This document shows positions 43,131 to 51,547 of a stretch of 52,704 nt of DNA, piece by piece. Numbering within the stretch: position 1 is the first letter of the stretch; the number at the start of each line of letters is the position of its first letter. The position numbers and the translations under genes are program-made. The notes under the pieces were generated by a model. The model made no database searches and had not been told where the DNA came from. It saw only the letters and a list, made by a program, of their open reading frames with translations. Source of the DNA: Chloroflexi bacterium 54-19 (GTDB lineage: Bacteria > Chloroflexota > Chloroflexia > Chloroheliales > Chloroheliaceae); contig MKTJ01000068.1 of assembly GCA_001898225.1 (NCBI GenBank), forward strand, positions 1-52,704. The letters are read 5' to 3'.

Positions 43131-44234
43131 ATGACAATCGATCCAGATATGCATGAGTTAGACTTAATGAACGCTCATGTCACGGTTGAGACCCACCAAC
43201 CAATAAAGTCCTTGCGTTTCCTCGGCAGAATTGACCAGGACCGGCTAAACCCCGGTCTGCTGGGCGTCTATTTCAGCATCAAGGGCCAGGCTAAAATCCT
43301 TCTCAAAGAATATACTGCCGGGATAACTTATCTGCGCCAGTCAATCGAGGAATACGAAAAAGATTTGCCAAACACTTTTTTGCAAATCGCCTGGAACCGC
43401 CTCAGGCTTGGCACGGCCTTTTACGAACAGGGCAATATCACCCAGGCTATCGAGGAACACAAGGTATGCCTTAAAGCCGTCCTCGAAAAGAATATCGAGG
43501 ACAGGCGCTTTTGCCTCAAGACATTTCTCAAGATGGGGGATAATTATTTTTTGCTGGGACGTAAAGAAAATGCCCTGGAATGTTACCGGCAGGCCTTAAA
43601 TCTCGCCAACCTGGCTGAAGACCACGAAGACCTGGCCGACCTGTTTCTGGGTATCGGGCTGGTTTATCGCGACCACGCTAACCTGGCCCGGGCCAAACTC
43701 TATCTCGGCAAGAGTCTGCAAAAATATATCGAGCTGGGAGATATGCTGCAAGCCGGTAAAGCCTGTAGTTTACTGGGTTTGATATTGAGCGAAAGGGAGG
43801 AGTTTGAAGCCGCCGAGCAGGTGTTAAAGAAAGCTTTTAACAGGGGTGAGGCCCTGGAGAACCGGGGTTTGATTGTCCAGACCAGCGCCAGCACCTACCT
43901 GGCGGCCCTCTACAACCGGCAGGGGAAATGGGTGGAAGCGGAAAAGTGGGGTATGCTAAGCCTCGAATATGCCACCCGGCTGGAAGGCCGGTTGCTTTTA
44001 AGTCAGGCCCAGGCTCAGCTGGCTGAAATCAAGTTGAACCTCGGTAAGGAGGCGGAAGCTTTTGAGCTATTCAACCTGGCCGTAACCAACATCGAGCAGA
44101 CCACTATCCTGAAGGTTAGCAGCCAGATTTATTACCGCTATGGTACCGCCCTGAAACAGGTGGGACGTTTGCAAGAGGCTTTTGTAATGCTTAAAAAGGC
44201 TTGCCTGGTAAGGCTCTATCACATAGAACCCTGA
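43131..44234 (+). CDS. TPR-repeat protein without a DNA-binding domain
   Basis: 367 residues, almost wholly helical. About seven TPR-like helix pairs are visible (for example AWNRLRLGTAFYEQGNITQAIEEH, FLKMGDNYFLLGRKENALECYRQALNLA, LGLVYRDHANLARAKLYLGKSL, LAALYNRQGKWVEAEKWGMLSLEYA). No HTH, signal peptide or catalytic domain is present. It resembles the TPR part of the XRE-TPR protein at 44837-46285, and the last helices of both share a Y-x-Y----L pattern. It is divergent from the STAND gene, so it may act as a partner or decoy in that regulatory set (inference). Confidence 0.82.
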   Translation: MTIDPDMHELDLMNAHVTVETHQPIKSLRFLGRIDQDRLNPGLLGVYFSIKGQAKILLKEYTAGITYLRQSIEEYEKDLPNTFLQIAWNRLRLGTAFYEQGNITQAIEEHKVCLKAVLEKNIEDRRFCLKTFLKMGDNYFLLGRKENALECYRQALNLANLAEDHEDLADLFLGIGLVYRDHANLARAKLYLGKSLQKYIELGDMLQAGKACSLLGLILSEREEFEAAEQVLKKAFNRGEALENRGLIVQTSASTYLAALYNRQGKWVEAEKWGMLSLEYATRLEGRLLLSQAQAQLAEIKLNLGKEAEAFELFNLAVTNIEQTTILKVSSQIYYRYGTALKQVGRLQEAFVMLKKACLVRLYHIEP

Positions 44235-44377
44235 AAGGCTTAAGCAGGCAGGTTCCTAAGGGGCAGCCAGAGGTTAGCCGGGAGGACGAGAGTAACAAAA
44301 TGGCTTGTTACTATGGGAGAAAGACGGTAACTGGCAAAAGGTTAAGGTTAATGAAGCGGGCAGGCCATAACACCGCC

Positions 44378-44557
44378 TTACTCCATGGAGTGGGTCGCCG
44401 GGGACTTGATTTCGAGCGCGTTTTTATTGCTCAAATTTTTTAGTTCGCTGGTAAGGTCTTTGGTATCCTGTTCGCCCTTGCCGTAGCCGGTCCAATGGCC
44501 GAGACAATAAGCTGCGTACATACCAACCAGGACCAGGATAAGCTGAAACCATTCCAT
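44378..44557 (-). CDS. 59-residue small membrane protein, paralogue of 38328-38660
   Basis: The ATG at 44555-44557 is preceded by AGGAGG at 7 bases, an excellent ribosome binding site. The stop TAA is at 44378-44380. The sequence begins MEWFQLILVLVGMYAAYCLGHW (one membrane segment), followed by TGYGKGEQDTKDLTSELKNL, a charged helix. Alignment to the 110-residue protein at 38328-38660 shows matching MEW, AY--GHW-GYGKGE-DT--LT-E---L at identical spacing, but this copy ends soon after the helix. It is easily missed because of its size. No known family is recognised. Confidence 0.78.
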   Translation of the reverse strand: MEWFQLILVLVGMYAAYCLGHWTGYGKGEQDTKDLTSELKNLSNKNALEIKSPATHSME

Positions 44558-44654
44558 GATGTTGCCTCCTAACTATATCTACCTTTGCCAGGAAAGCGGG
44601 TGTTCCCGTTAATTTGCTTAGCTTAGCACTATAATTTTTCGAGGACAATAACCT

Positions 44655-44664
44655 AAAAGTACTT
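44655..44664. promoter_or_regulatory. AAAAGTACTT palindrome upstream of the small membrane gene
   Basis: AAGTACTT is a perfect 8-base palindrome with the same core as the AGTACT boxes at 25380 and 31907. It lies about 100 bases upstream of the gene at 44378-44557. Nearby, CACTATAAT (44627-44635) resembles the -10 part of those promoters. Significance is uncertain. Confidence 0.3.
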
Positions 44665-44698
44665 ATTTTTTTAGAAAAGTGAGTTGTAAATTAAACTT

Positions 44699-44750
44699 AA
44701 ATGCCCTGGACATGAGGCGTGGTTCAACCCGCATGTCCAGGGCATTTTTT
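44699..44750. terminator. Strong bidirectional terminator
   Basis: A stem of at least 14 bases, ATGCCCTGGACATG (44701-44714) with CATGTCCAGGGCAT (44732-44745), ends in six T on the plus strand and has TTTAAGTTTAATTT on the minus strand. It ends the XRE-TPR gene at 44837-46285 and isolates the small gene. Confidence 0.92.
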
Positions 44751-44836
44751 ACGACATATCCCTGAAAGGTTACTATTCAAAAAGCTCTTTCAAAACAGAA
44801 ACTTCAAAACAGAAACCGGCAGACTATAAAAAGCGA

Positions 44837-46285
44837 CTAACGGGAACGAAGACGGAAAGCCTTATCCAGGTATTCCAGGGCTTTAACCGAACTGTCCTGC
44901 CGTTTTAAGAGCTGGCTGTAATTGTAATAGACATCGGCCAACAAGGTGCGGTCGGCCAGGTCAGAACTCCTGGCCACAACAGGTTCCAGGATGGTGAGGG
45001 CGCGCTGGTAATGATTACCGGCGGTACCCAGGTTACCTAAGAGGCTATAGGCATTACCGGCTACCTGGCAATAGCGGGCTTCTTCCAGGGGTTCTTTTTC
45101 TTCCAGTTCCTCAAAAATCTCACCGGCCTGCTCAATATAGGTTTTCACCGCTCCCGTGTCATCCGTGCCCAGGCCAATCTGGACCAGCAACAGCAGCGCT
45201 TTTAGTTCGGCAGGTTTGGCGAATTTGTCTTCGGGGTAGGCAGTTAGCAGACGGTAGGCCAACCGGGCGGCTTTGAGGGCTTCGGGATACTTTTTAGTCT
45301 GCAAGTAGACCTGGGCATTTTCCAGCGATAATTCCTGCAAGGCGATAGCTTCTTTGCGTTCCTGCCATATCTGGACACTGCGGCCCAGGTAGAAGCTGGA
45401 TTGCTGGTAGTCGCCCAGTCCGGCCAGGCGCAAACCTTCTTTGAAAAGGGAGGTAGCCTTTTCGTTGAGGGTTTCTTCCGGCAGGTCGAGCAACTGCTGG
45501 GCGAATTCAAGGGCCCTTTCCTGGTCGCCTATAGCCAGGTAGCTGCGGCTAATTTCTCCCAACAATCTCCGGTAAATATTATTTTTCTCGGAGTTTTTTC
45601 CCAGGTTCCGGGTGTTAGCCAGCCCGTTGTGGAAGTGTTCGAGAGCCTTTAGCGGCTGGCCCTGCCTGGCTAGGGCGGTGCCTTTTTCCAGTTCCAGTAA
45701 GGCGCGTAAGGAATTTTGCGTTTCCGCAACGTTCACGCCATCCACCAGGGTTTGGGCGGTATCGAGGGCGGTCAGGGCAGAAGCCGGTTCATTCAGGGCG
45801 TTGTAGAAACCGCCTTCGAGCAGGTAAAAACCGACCTGGTCGGTGCGGGGCAGCCGGGTTAGAAAAGGCCGGACCCCGGAGAGGATAGTTTCAACCTGGC
45901 TGAAGTCGTTACCGAAAAGCGCCACCTGACCCTGGGTTAACTGGTTTTGTAGCTCGAGATTGCGAATTTGCTCTCTTTCCAGGCCGTTCTGATTTTTAGC
46001 GTTCTGGAGCAGACTGGAAGGGCGCAAGAAATAATCCACCGGCTTGTGGAGCCGTTCGGCCAGTTTTTCCAGGTTGGCGAGGGTCGGGCGGGTTTTTCCC
46101 AGTTCAACGTACGACAGGTAAGCAGAAGTAAAAAGTCCTTTACATAAATCGCGCTGGGAAATTTTCTGGTCAGTGCGGGCCTGCCGAATACGTTCTCCCA
46201 GTAATTCCAGGTCTATATTTTTGAGCAGTTGTTGGCGTGTAGCGCTTTCTCTACCTTGAGAAAGGGTGGCTTGCTGTAGCGACAT
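44837..46285 (-). CDS. XRE-family regulator with TPR sensor domain
   Basis: 482 residues. An XRE-type HTH spans about 29-86 (LGERIRQARTDQKISQRDLCKGLFTSAYLSYVELGKTRPTLANLEKLAERL). A linker and about eight TPR-like helix pairs follow to the C-terminus (ending YYNYSQLLKRQDSSVKALEYLDKAFRLRSR). The layout recalls RRNPP-type regulators, in which a TPR domain binds a small peptide or protein and controls the HTH, but no cognate peptide gene is evident. GGAG repeats precede the ATG, and a good promoter lies 40 bases upstream. A second gene of this family enters the window at 52585-52704. Confidence 0.87.
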   Translation of the reverse strand: MSLQQATLSQGRESATRQQLLKNIDLELLGERIRQARTDQKISQRDLCKGLFTSAYLSYVELGKTRPTLANLEKLAERLHKPVDYFLRPSSLLQNAKNQNGLEREQIRNLELQNQLTQGQVALFGNDFSQVETILSGVRPFLTRLPRTDQVGFYLLEGGFYNALNEPASALTALDTAQTLVDGVNVAETQNSLRALLELEKGTALARQGQPLKALEHFHNGLANTRNLGKNSEKNNIYRRLLGEISRSYLAIGDQERALEFAQQLLDLPEETLNEKATSLFKEGLRLAGLGDYQQSSFYLGRSVQIWQERKEAIALQELSLENAQVYLQTKKYPEALKAARLAYRLLTAYPEDKFAKPAELKALLLLVQIGLGTDDTGAVKTYIEQAGEIFEELEEKEPLEEARYCQVAGNAYSLLGNLGTAGNHYQRALTILEPVVARSSDLADRTLLADVYYNYSQLLKRQDSSVKALEYLDKAFRLRSR

Positions 46286-46323
46286 TCTCCATCTCCATCT
46301 CTATAAATAGTTTTATAAGATAT

Positions 46324-46352
46324 ATTATAGGTTATTAGGTTATAAAGTTCAA
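46324..46352 (-). promoter_or_regulatory. Promoter of the XRE-TPR regulator
   Basis: On the minus strand TTGAAC (46352-46347) and TATAAT (46329-46324) are exactly 17 bases apart, giving a start near 46317 and a leader of about 32 bases with GGAG repeats before the ATG. Confidence 0.7.
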
Positions 46353-46396
46353 TATACCTGACATTCATAATTATTCTATTATAAAACTTTTAATAC

Positions 46397-46453
46397 TTAA
46401 CTAAGTTTATTCTTTTTCGTGGGACTAACAATTAATACTAAACTCAGTTTAGT
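46397..46453. promoter_or_regulatory. Pair of related palindromes upstream of the XRE-TPR promoter
   Basis: The near-perfect palindrome ACTAAACTCAGTTTAGT (46437-46453, 8-1-8) and the related TTAACTAAGTTTA (46397-46409) start 42 bases apart measured on the aligned 13-mers (46397 and 46439), that is four helical turns. They lie upstream of the -35 box, a position suited to an activator or to co-operative autoregulation by the XRE domain. Confidence 0.5.
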
Positions 46454-46729
46454 TCAAGGGGTTATCTTAAATAATGAAACAAAAAGAGGTCAACCCAAGT
46501 TCTAATAAATTCAAACCAATACGATAATTTATGATAAAGGAAATAATCAAAAATTACAACCCAGATCTATTAGAGGTTTGTAAGAGTGAAATTTTCTAAT
46601 CGTTTTCGAATTTATAATAAAAGTGGAAAATTTTACTAAATTAGCCAGGCATTATAGGCCGGTAGTTTTAGTGCTACATATCCCTAGAATTAAGTAAAAA
46701 CTTAATATCAAAGACCAGGAAAAACCAAC
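46454..46729. other. AT-rich intergenic region
   Basis: No gene is seen in this very AT-rich stretch beyond the operator-like palindromes and downstream of the acyltransferase gene. Confidence 0.35.
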
Positions 46730-47944
46730 TCAACTCAAAGATGGCCTTGTTTTGGGAGTTTGCAAGAATTTTAAAAAAGGCTTTTCAAAAATCAGGTAAA
46801 AAAAGTAGGAACAGATTAAAGAAACTGGTACTCCTAAAAATAGAATGAGACACCAGGCAAAAAAGGCGGGAACCGGTAATTTAGTCAATAATGTAGAACA
46901 CAAAAACAAAATAGGAGCATGAATTAAGTAAATACTATAAGAAAATGACCCTAAAAAGGTCAGTAAACGGGAGGAAAGTAGCCGGAATAAAATATTCCTG
47001 GCTGAGTCCCCTTTAGCGCCTGTTTGAATGTTGGTTAAATAAACCAGGAGACAACAGAAAACGATCCCGGCTACTATGTCTTTATACCAGTTTATATCCT
47101 GTTCAAAGTTGTTGGTTTTACTTGCAAATCGAATTATGCCCCAAACAACGATAAAGAATAAAGTTAAGCCGCCCCACGGGATAATTTTTTTCCAGCTTGA
47201 TTCTCTTGCCGTTTTTGTAAACCCTACACTTGCCGCTAGCATGCCAAGCGCAAATAACCCGATAAACCAGGCAAAAATATAACTCTGGTCGCTATCAAAG
47301 ATAAATTGGATTATTACCCCTGAAGTAATCCCAATAACGACCGTTACCAGGCTACCAAACCTCTTCCAGATTGGGATGAGCAGAAAGGGAAAAAGGAAGT
47401 ATATCTGCCACTCTACCGCCAGGCTCCACATAGGGCCGTCAATAGAATAAATTGAGGCAGGAAACCAGTTTTGGACCAGGAAGATGTGCGTAATGATGTT
47501 TTCAACGGTAGGTACATTCGGGGATAATAAAAGCAGGAGAACAACCGAAATAAAAAAGGCCGCATAATAGGTAGGCAATAATCTTATCGCTCGTCTTTTT
47601 AAAAATACCAGGGTCCCGTTTGATAGCTTTTCGTCTTTTGCCCTTACCACACCCAGCATCAAACTATAACCGGAAATAACAATAAACAAAACCACGGCGT
47701 AGTGCCCAAAGCTTTGTAAAAATAAGAGAAAAATATCCAGTATCCGGTCAATAATAGTGCCTGTAATTTTAGCTCCACCAAATAAATCTGGTACAAAAAT
47801 AGCATTGGAAGCGTGGGCTATTAAAACGTATACGGCAGCTATACCGCGTAAACCGTCTACAAAATTAATCCTGCTTTTCTCTTTGTTATAATTTACAGCA
47901 CTTGACCGGTCTAAAACACGAGTATTTACCTGGGTGGTTGTCAT
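46730..47944 (-). CDS. Acyltransferase-3 family membrane protein (OafA/YrhL type)
   Basis: 404 residues with about ten membrane segments. The family signature NFVDGLRGIAAVYVLIAHAS is at residues 27-46, with the conserved Arg and the putative active-site His. Also visible are VVLFIVISGYSLMLG, KRRAIRLLPTYYAAFF and the loop YSIDGPMWSLAVEWQIYFLFPFL, all typical. The family O-acylates extracytoplasmic glycans using a cytoplasmic acyl donor, so it fits the neighbouring sugar genes. It is AT-richer in codon use than the adjacent SDR gene, a possible sign of separate origin. There is no SGNH domain at the C-terminus. Confidence 0.9.
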   Translation of the reverse strand: MTTTQVNTRVLDRSSAVNYNKEKSRINFVDGLRGIAAVYVLIAHASNAIFVPDLFGGAKITGTIIDRILDIFLLFLQSFGHYAVVLFIVISGYSLMLGVVRAKDEKLSNGTLVFLKRRAIRLLPTYYAAFFISVVLLLLLSPNVPTVENIITHIFLVQNWFPASIYSIDGPMWSLAVEWQIYFLFPFLLIPIWKRFGSLVTVVIGITSGVIIQFIFDSDQSYIFAWFIGLFALGMLAASVGFTKTARESSWKKIIPWGGLTLFFIVVWGIIRFASKTNNFEQDINWYKDIVAGIVFCCLLVYLTNIQTGAKGDSARNILFRLLSSRLLTFLGSFSYSIYLIHAPILFLCSTLLTKLPVPAFFAWCLILFLGVPVSLICSYFFYLIFEKPFLKFLQTPKTRPSLS

Positions 47945-48241
47945 TAAATCACCTTTGTTTATTTTGAGGGGGAAAAGTTTAACAGGGAAAGGGCTATTAA
48001 TTTATTTTAACTTTAAAGATTCTGGAAGTCAATAGCAAAGTTGATAATCAATAACTGGGGTAGGCTGTGATAGAGTTTACCCTGTAAAAATTGGGTTAAT
48101 AAATTAATTCAAAAAATCAATCGGCCAGGGAACGGCCAGGCTGAGTTTAGTGAGAGCTGGCATGATAAAATACCCCTGCGAGATTTTTAACAACGACGCC
48201 AGCTATCAATTTCAGCGGGAAACCGGAAGCGAGGAGTTAAT

Positions 48242-49228
48242 TTGACTATTTCACTGGTAACAGGCGGGGCCGGGTTTGTCGGCTCACACCTGGCGGAGCG
48301 GTTGCTGGAACGCGGCGATGAGGTTTACGTCCTCGACGACCTCTCAACCGGCGCGATAAATAATATTGCCCACCTTAAAACCAATCCTCGCTTCCATTAC
48401 ACCGTAGACACCATAATGAACGAAAGACTGCTGGCGGAACTGGTCGATAGCAGCGACAACGTCTATCACCTGGCTGCCGCCGTAGGGGTCTTTTTGGTAG
48501 TCGAGTCGCCGGTCTATACTATCGAAAACACGGTCAGGGGCACCGAACTGGTCCTAAAATGGGCTAACAAGAAAAAGAAAAAGGTAATTATTACTTCGAC
48601 CTCGGAAGTCTATGGTAAAAGCACCAAATTCCCTTTCAACGAGGCGGACGACCTGGTTATCGGTCCCAGTTCGATGGGACGGTGGAGTTATGCTTCTTCA
48701 AAATTACTGGATGAGTTTTTGGGACTGGCTTACTTCCGCGAGCATCACCTGCCGGTGACCATCGCCCGGCTGTTTAATACGGTGGGACCGCGCCAGACCG
48801 GTCGTTACGGGATGGTTATTCCCCGCTTTGTGGGGCAGGCCCTGGCTGACGAACCCTTAACGGTCTTTGGCACCGGCCAGCAGTCGCGCTGTTTTACCTA
48901 TGTCCGGGATGCCGTGGATGCTCTTATCGGCCTGATGGATAGCCCGACCACTCCCGGCCAGATTTACAATATAGGCAACCCCGAAGAAGTCACTATCGAG
49001 AAACTGGCCCAGACCATTATCGCCAAGACAGGGAGCCGGTCCACCCTCACCTACGTGCCCTATTCCGAGGCTTACCAGGAAGGGTTTGAGGATATGCCCA
49101 GGCGGGTGCCGGACATCCGTAAAATCGGTGAGGCTATCGGATACCGGCCAAAGTTCGGGTTGGAAGAAATCCTGGACCGGGTTATCGAATACCAGCGGCA
49201 TCCCAACCCGGCCCGCGCCGCTTTTTAG
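48242..49228 (+). CDS. NAD-dependent epimerase/dehydratase (extended SDR)
   Basis: 328 residues. The TTG start has GAGGAG (48231-48236) 5 bases upstream. The TGGAGFVGSH motif is at residues 7-16, TSTSEVYG at 118-125 and the catalytic pair Tyr150/Lys154 in SYASSK. ARLFNTVGPRQTGRYGMVIPRFV and FGTGQQSRCFTYVRD line the sugar-nucleotide site. The YHLAAAVGVFLVVESP segment and the C-terminal FEDMPRRVPD differ from the two other SDRs in the window, so it is not a recent copy. It probably modifies an NDP-uronic acid or hexose; substrate unassigned. Its stop codon directly abuts the stop of the convergent next gene with no spacer. Confidence 0.86.
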   Translation: MTISLVTGGAGFVGSHLAERLLERGDEVYVLDDLSTGAINNIAHLKTNPRFHYTVDTIMNERLLAELVDSSDNVYHLAAAVGVFLVVESPVYTIENTVRGTELVLKWANKKKKKVIITSTSEVYGKSTKFPFNEADDLVIGPSSMGRWSYASSKLLDEFLGLAYFREHHLPVTIARLFNTVGPRQTGRYGMVIPRFVGQALADEPLTVFGTGQQSRCFTYVRDAVDALIGLMDSPTTPGQIYNIGNPEEVTIEKLAQTIIAKTGSRSTLTYVPYSEAYQEGFEDMPRRVPDIRKIGEAIGYRPKFGLEEILDRVIEYQRHPNPARAAF

Positions 49229-49846
49229 CTAAACCCCAGCCTGGTCGGGCCGGTAACAGGTCAGGACAATGCCCGAACCCTGCCAGGTGCGGGTACTCAG
49301 CAGTTTAAGGGAGACCGGTGGTCGGCCTGCGAAAATAGGGGTACCTTCCCCGGCAATTAAGGGGAAGAACACCAGTTGTAACTCGTCCACCAGCCCGTGC
49401 AGCAACAATTCGTACCAGAGTTGCCGGGCGGCGGAGACAAAGATTTCCCGGCCCGGTCCTTCTTTGAGGGCGGTAATCGCCTCGATGGTATCGGCCCGCC
49501 TGATGATACGAGTGTTATCCCAGTCGCCCAGTTCGGCGGCGGTCAAATTGTCCGAGATAACAAGCTTTTCTCGTGACCTCATGAGCCCGGCCAGTTCCCG
49601 CCGGATAGGGGTAGCTTTAGGGTCACCCGGTACGCCCGACCAGTAGCCTTTGTTATCCAGGAACGATTTTCGACCGCTTATCAGTAGCGTATCGGCCATT
49701 TGATAGCGTTCGGCCATATAATAATCAAAAGTCTCGTCCCCCTGGTAATCCTGGTGGAAATAATCGAATAAAGCCTCCAGGCTTCTACCCTTGCCCTCGT
49801 AATAGCCGTCCAGGGTAACGAGGTTGGTCACAATCAATTTACGCAA
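49229..49846 (-). CDS. Dihydrofolate reductase/RibD C-terminal domain protein (paralogue A)
   Basis: 205 residues. The family fold is seen in the N-terminal MRKLIVTNLVTLDGYYEG strand-loop, the ADTLLISGRKSF segment and the C-terminal GREIFVSAARQLWYELLLHGLVDELQLVFFPLIAGEGTPIF, where the usual GG-x-x-L turn (GGG/GSG) is replaced by SAA. Family members bind NADPH and reduce small molecules; physiological substrates are mostly unknown. It is convergent with the SDR gene, the two stop codons adjoining without a gap. Confidence 0.82.
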   Translation of the reverse strand: MRKLIVTNLVTLDGYYEGKGRSLEALFDYFHQDYQGDETFDYYMAERYQMADTLLISGRKSFLDNKGYWSGVPGDPKATPIRRELAGLMRSREKLVISDNLTAAELGDWDNTRIIRRADTIEAITALKEGPGREIFVSAARQLWYELLLHGLVDELQLVFFPLIAGEGTPIFAGRPPVSLKLLSTRTWQGSGIVLTCYRPDQAGV

Positions 49847-50169
49847 AAGATACCTCCCGGCTAAGCGCGCCTCTTAACTGGCCCACTATATGAGTTAATA
49901 AACTTCCAAGTTTAAGTTTTTAAGCGATAGCTGGATTCTAATCGGGGAAAAGGCCCAATTGGAGCCACTCGGACTCATTAAGTTGAGAAAAGTTTAAAAA
50001 CCCGCCCCTGAAAGACTGGGCGAGGCCTCTGACTTCTCCCGGCAGAAGACCGGCACTTTCGGCGGAGATAATAAGATTATTACTTATCAAGAACTATCTC
50101 GCGCTGTTTCATCCATTAATAGAACCTCGATGTAATTTTTGGAAGGAAATAAGAAAGAAGGCTAAAATT
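49847..50169. other. Divergent promoter region between two DHFR-like genes
   Basis: No gene is seen. Small hairpins occur (CGCCC...GGGCG near 50004-50023; CTTCT...AGAAG near 50033-50048). I could not choose a promoter for either gene. Confidence 0.3.
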
Positions 50170-50757
50170 ATGCGAAAAATTATCACGACAACTTTTGTAA
50201 CCCTGGATGGCGTTATGCAGGGACAGGGTGGGCCGGAAGAGGATACAGAGGGCGGTTTTACACAGGGTGGGTGGTCGGCGGACTATGGCGATGATATGGA
50301 GGCGCAGATAATAGACGATTTCATGAAAATACCGTTTGAACTGCTCCTGGGAAGAAAGACCTACGATATTTGGGCTGCCTACTGGCCCTACACCAAGGAT
50401 GCACCCCATATCGCCACCCCCTTTAATGCCACTAAAAAGTATGTGGTCTCCCACGCCAGCGCCGAGCCGTCCTGGCCCAATTCATTTCTCGTAACGGGTG
50501 ACGTGGTCTCCAAAATCAAAGAACTCAAGGAAATGGACGCGCCGGATTTGTGGGTGTGGGGCAGCGGCAATCTGATTCAGACTTTGCTCAACCATGACCT
50601 GGTTGACGAGATGTATATCTGGACTTACCCGGTTACGCTTGGAGCCGGCAAGCGTCTCTTTAAGGAGGGTACGCAGCCAGCAGCTTTCCGGTTAGCGAGT
50701 AGCCAGGTAACGTCGAAGGGGGCGATTATTGCCCGGTATGAGCGGGCAGGCAAGTAA
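50170..50757 (+). CDS. Dihydrofolate reductase/RibD C-terminal domain protein (paralogue B)
   Basis: 195 residues. MRKIITTTFVTLDGVMQG opens the domain, followed by FELLLGRKTYDIWAAYWP and the intact dinucleotide turn LWVWGSGNLIQTLLNHDLVDEMYIWTYPVTLGAGKRLF. It is divergent from its distant relative at 49229-49846, with about 320 bases between them. The role is likely an NADPH-dependent reductase of unknown substrate. It ends 24 bases before the convergent TetR gene. Confidence 0.88.
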   Translation: MRKIITTTFVTLDGVMQGQGGPEEDTEGGFTQGGWSADYGDDMEAQIIDDFMKIPFELLLGRKTYDIWAAYWPYTKDAPHIATPFNATKKYVVSHASAEPSWPNSFLVTGDVVSKIKELKEMDAPDLWVWGSGNLIQTLLNHDLVDEMYIWTYPVTLGAGKRLFKEGTQPAAFRLASSQVTSKGAIIARYERAGK

Positions 50758-50781
50758 GGTTCGGACCAGCCAGAAAGGGGG

Positions 50782-51369
50782 CTATTCCAACATGGTGCTT
50801 AGCGTCATACTTACCCGGTAGGAAATAGTCGCCATTTCCCCGGCAGAACAGGGCATATCGTGGTCGAGCCACCACATTACCGCCCCAAATGAAGCGCTGG
50901 AACTGTAGCTCAGGTACAGGTCAACAGCGCTGTTTTCTTTTTGCAGTCCGGCAGGTAGCGAACGCCAGATTCGCTGCTTGACGCACTGCCGGATTCTTTC
51001 CGCAAACACCTGGTCACCCTTTGGCCCCAGCATCACCCTGTAAAACCGAGCGTTGGCCCGGATATGTTCAAAAATCGCGACCAGACCTGGCGGCGCCTGT
51101 CCGGTAGAAACATCCCCCGGCCCCGGCAACCCGGTATCTGGCAGTGTGTCGAGCAGTTCATAGACGGTCCCGGTGTAGCGGTTTAACAGGTCGAATTTAT
51201 CTTCATAGTGGCGGTAGAAAGTCGCCCGGTTAATCCCGGCGTATTTTGTAAGGTCGCTGACGGTTACAGCAGCAAAACCTTTCTGGACGGTCAGTTCAAG
51301 GAGCGCTTCCAGAAGCAGCTTACCGGTGCGCTTCACCCGCAAATCTTCGACAATCCCCTCGCGCAGCAT
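50782..51369 (-). CDS. TetR/AcrR-family transcriptional regulator
   Basis: 195 residues from the ATG at 51367-51369, chosen because AGGAG lies 6 bases upstream; the open frame reaches 51435. The N-terminal HTH (FAAVTVSDLTKYAGINRATFYRHYEDKFDLL) is typical and well conserved. The C-terminal ligand domain (FEHIRANARFYRVMLG, VDLYLSYSSSASFGAVMWWLDHDMPCS) follows the TetR_C pattern. It is divergent from the SRPBCC gene, so it may control that gene and itself; a palindrome in the shared region is a candidate operator. Confidence 0.9.
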   Translation of the reverse strand: MLREGIVEDLRVKRTGKLLLEALLELTVQKGFAAVTVSDLTKYAGINRATFYRHYEDKFDLLNRYTGTVYELLDTLPDTGLPGPGDVSTGQAPPGLVAIFEHIRANARFYRVMLGPKGDQVFAERIRQCVKQRIWRSLPAGLQKENSAVDLYLSYSSSASFGAVMWWLDHDMPCSAGEMATISYRVSMTLSTMLE

Positions 51370-51457
51370 CACTTTCTCCTCTCCTGTTGCATATGCGACG
51401 CTTCCCTCACAGATGATGCTTGCCTCCCCACTCATTAGAACTTATATTCTTATCAAT

Positions 51458-51471
51458 GATACCACAGTATC
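51458..51471. promoter_or_regulatory. Candidate TetR operator
   Basis: GATAC (51458-51462) and GTATC (51467-51471) form a perfect inverted repeat with a 4-base centre (CACA) in the divergent region between the TetR and SRPBCC genes. It is short, so it could be coincidental. Confidence 0.35.
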
Positions 51472-51547
51472 CGTTTACCGACACACCGGGAATCGGATAA
51501 GTAGGACAGGCTTTATTTGTTTAATAAGATGAAAAAGGAGTTCGGAT

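Noticed and set aside
50116..50454. 112-codon minus-strand frame opposite the second DHFR-like gene
   Set aside because: Antisense to a well-supported gene and without domain features.
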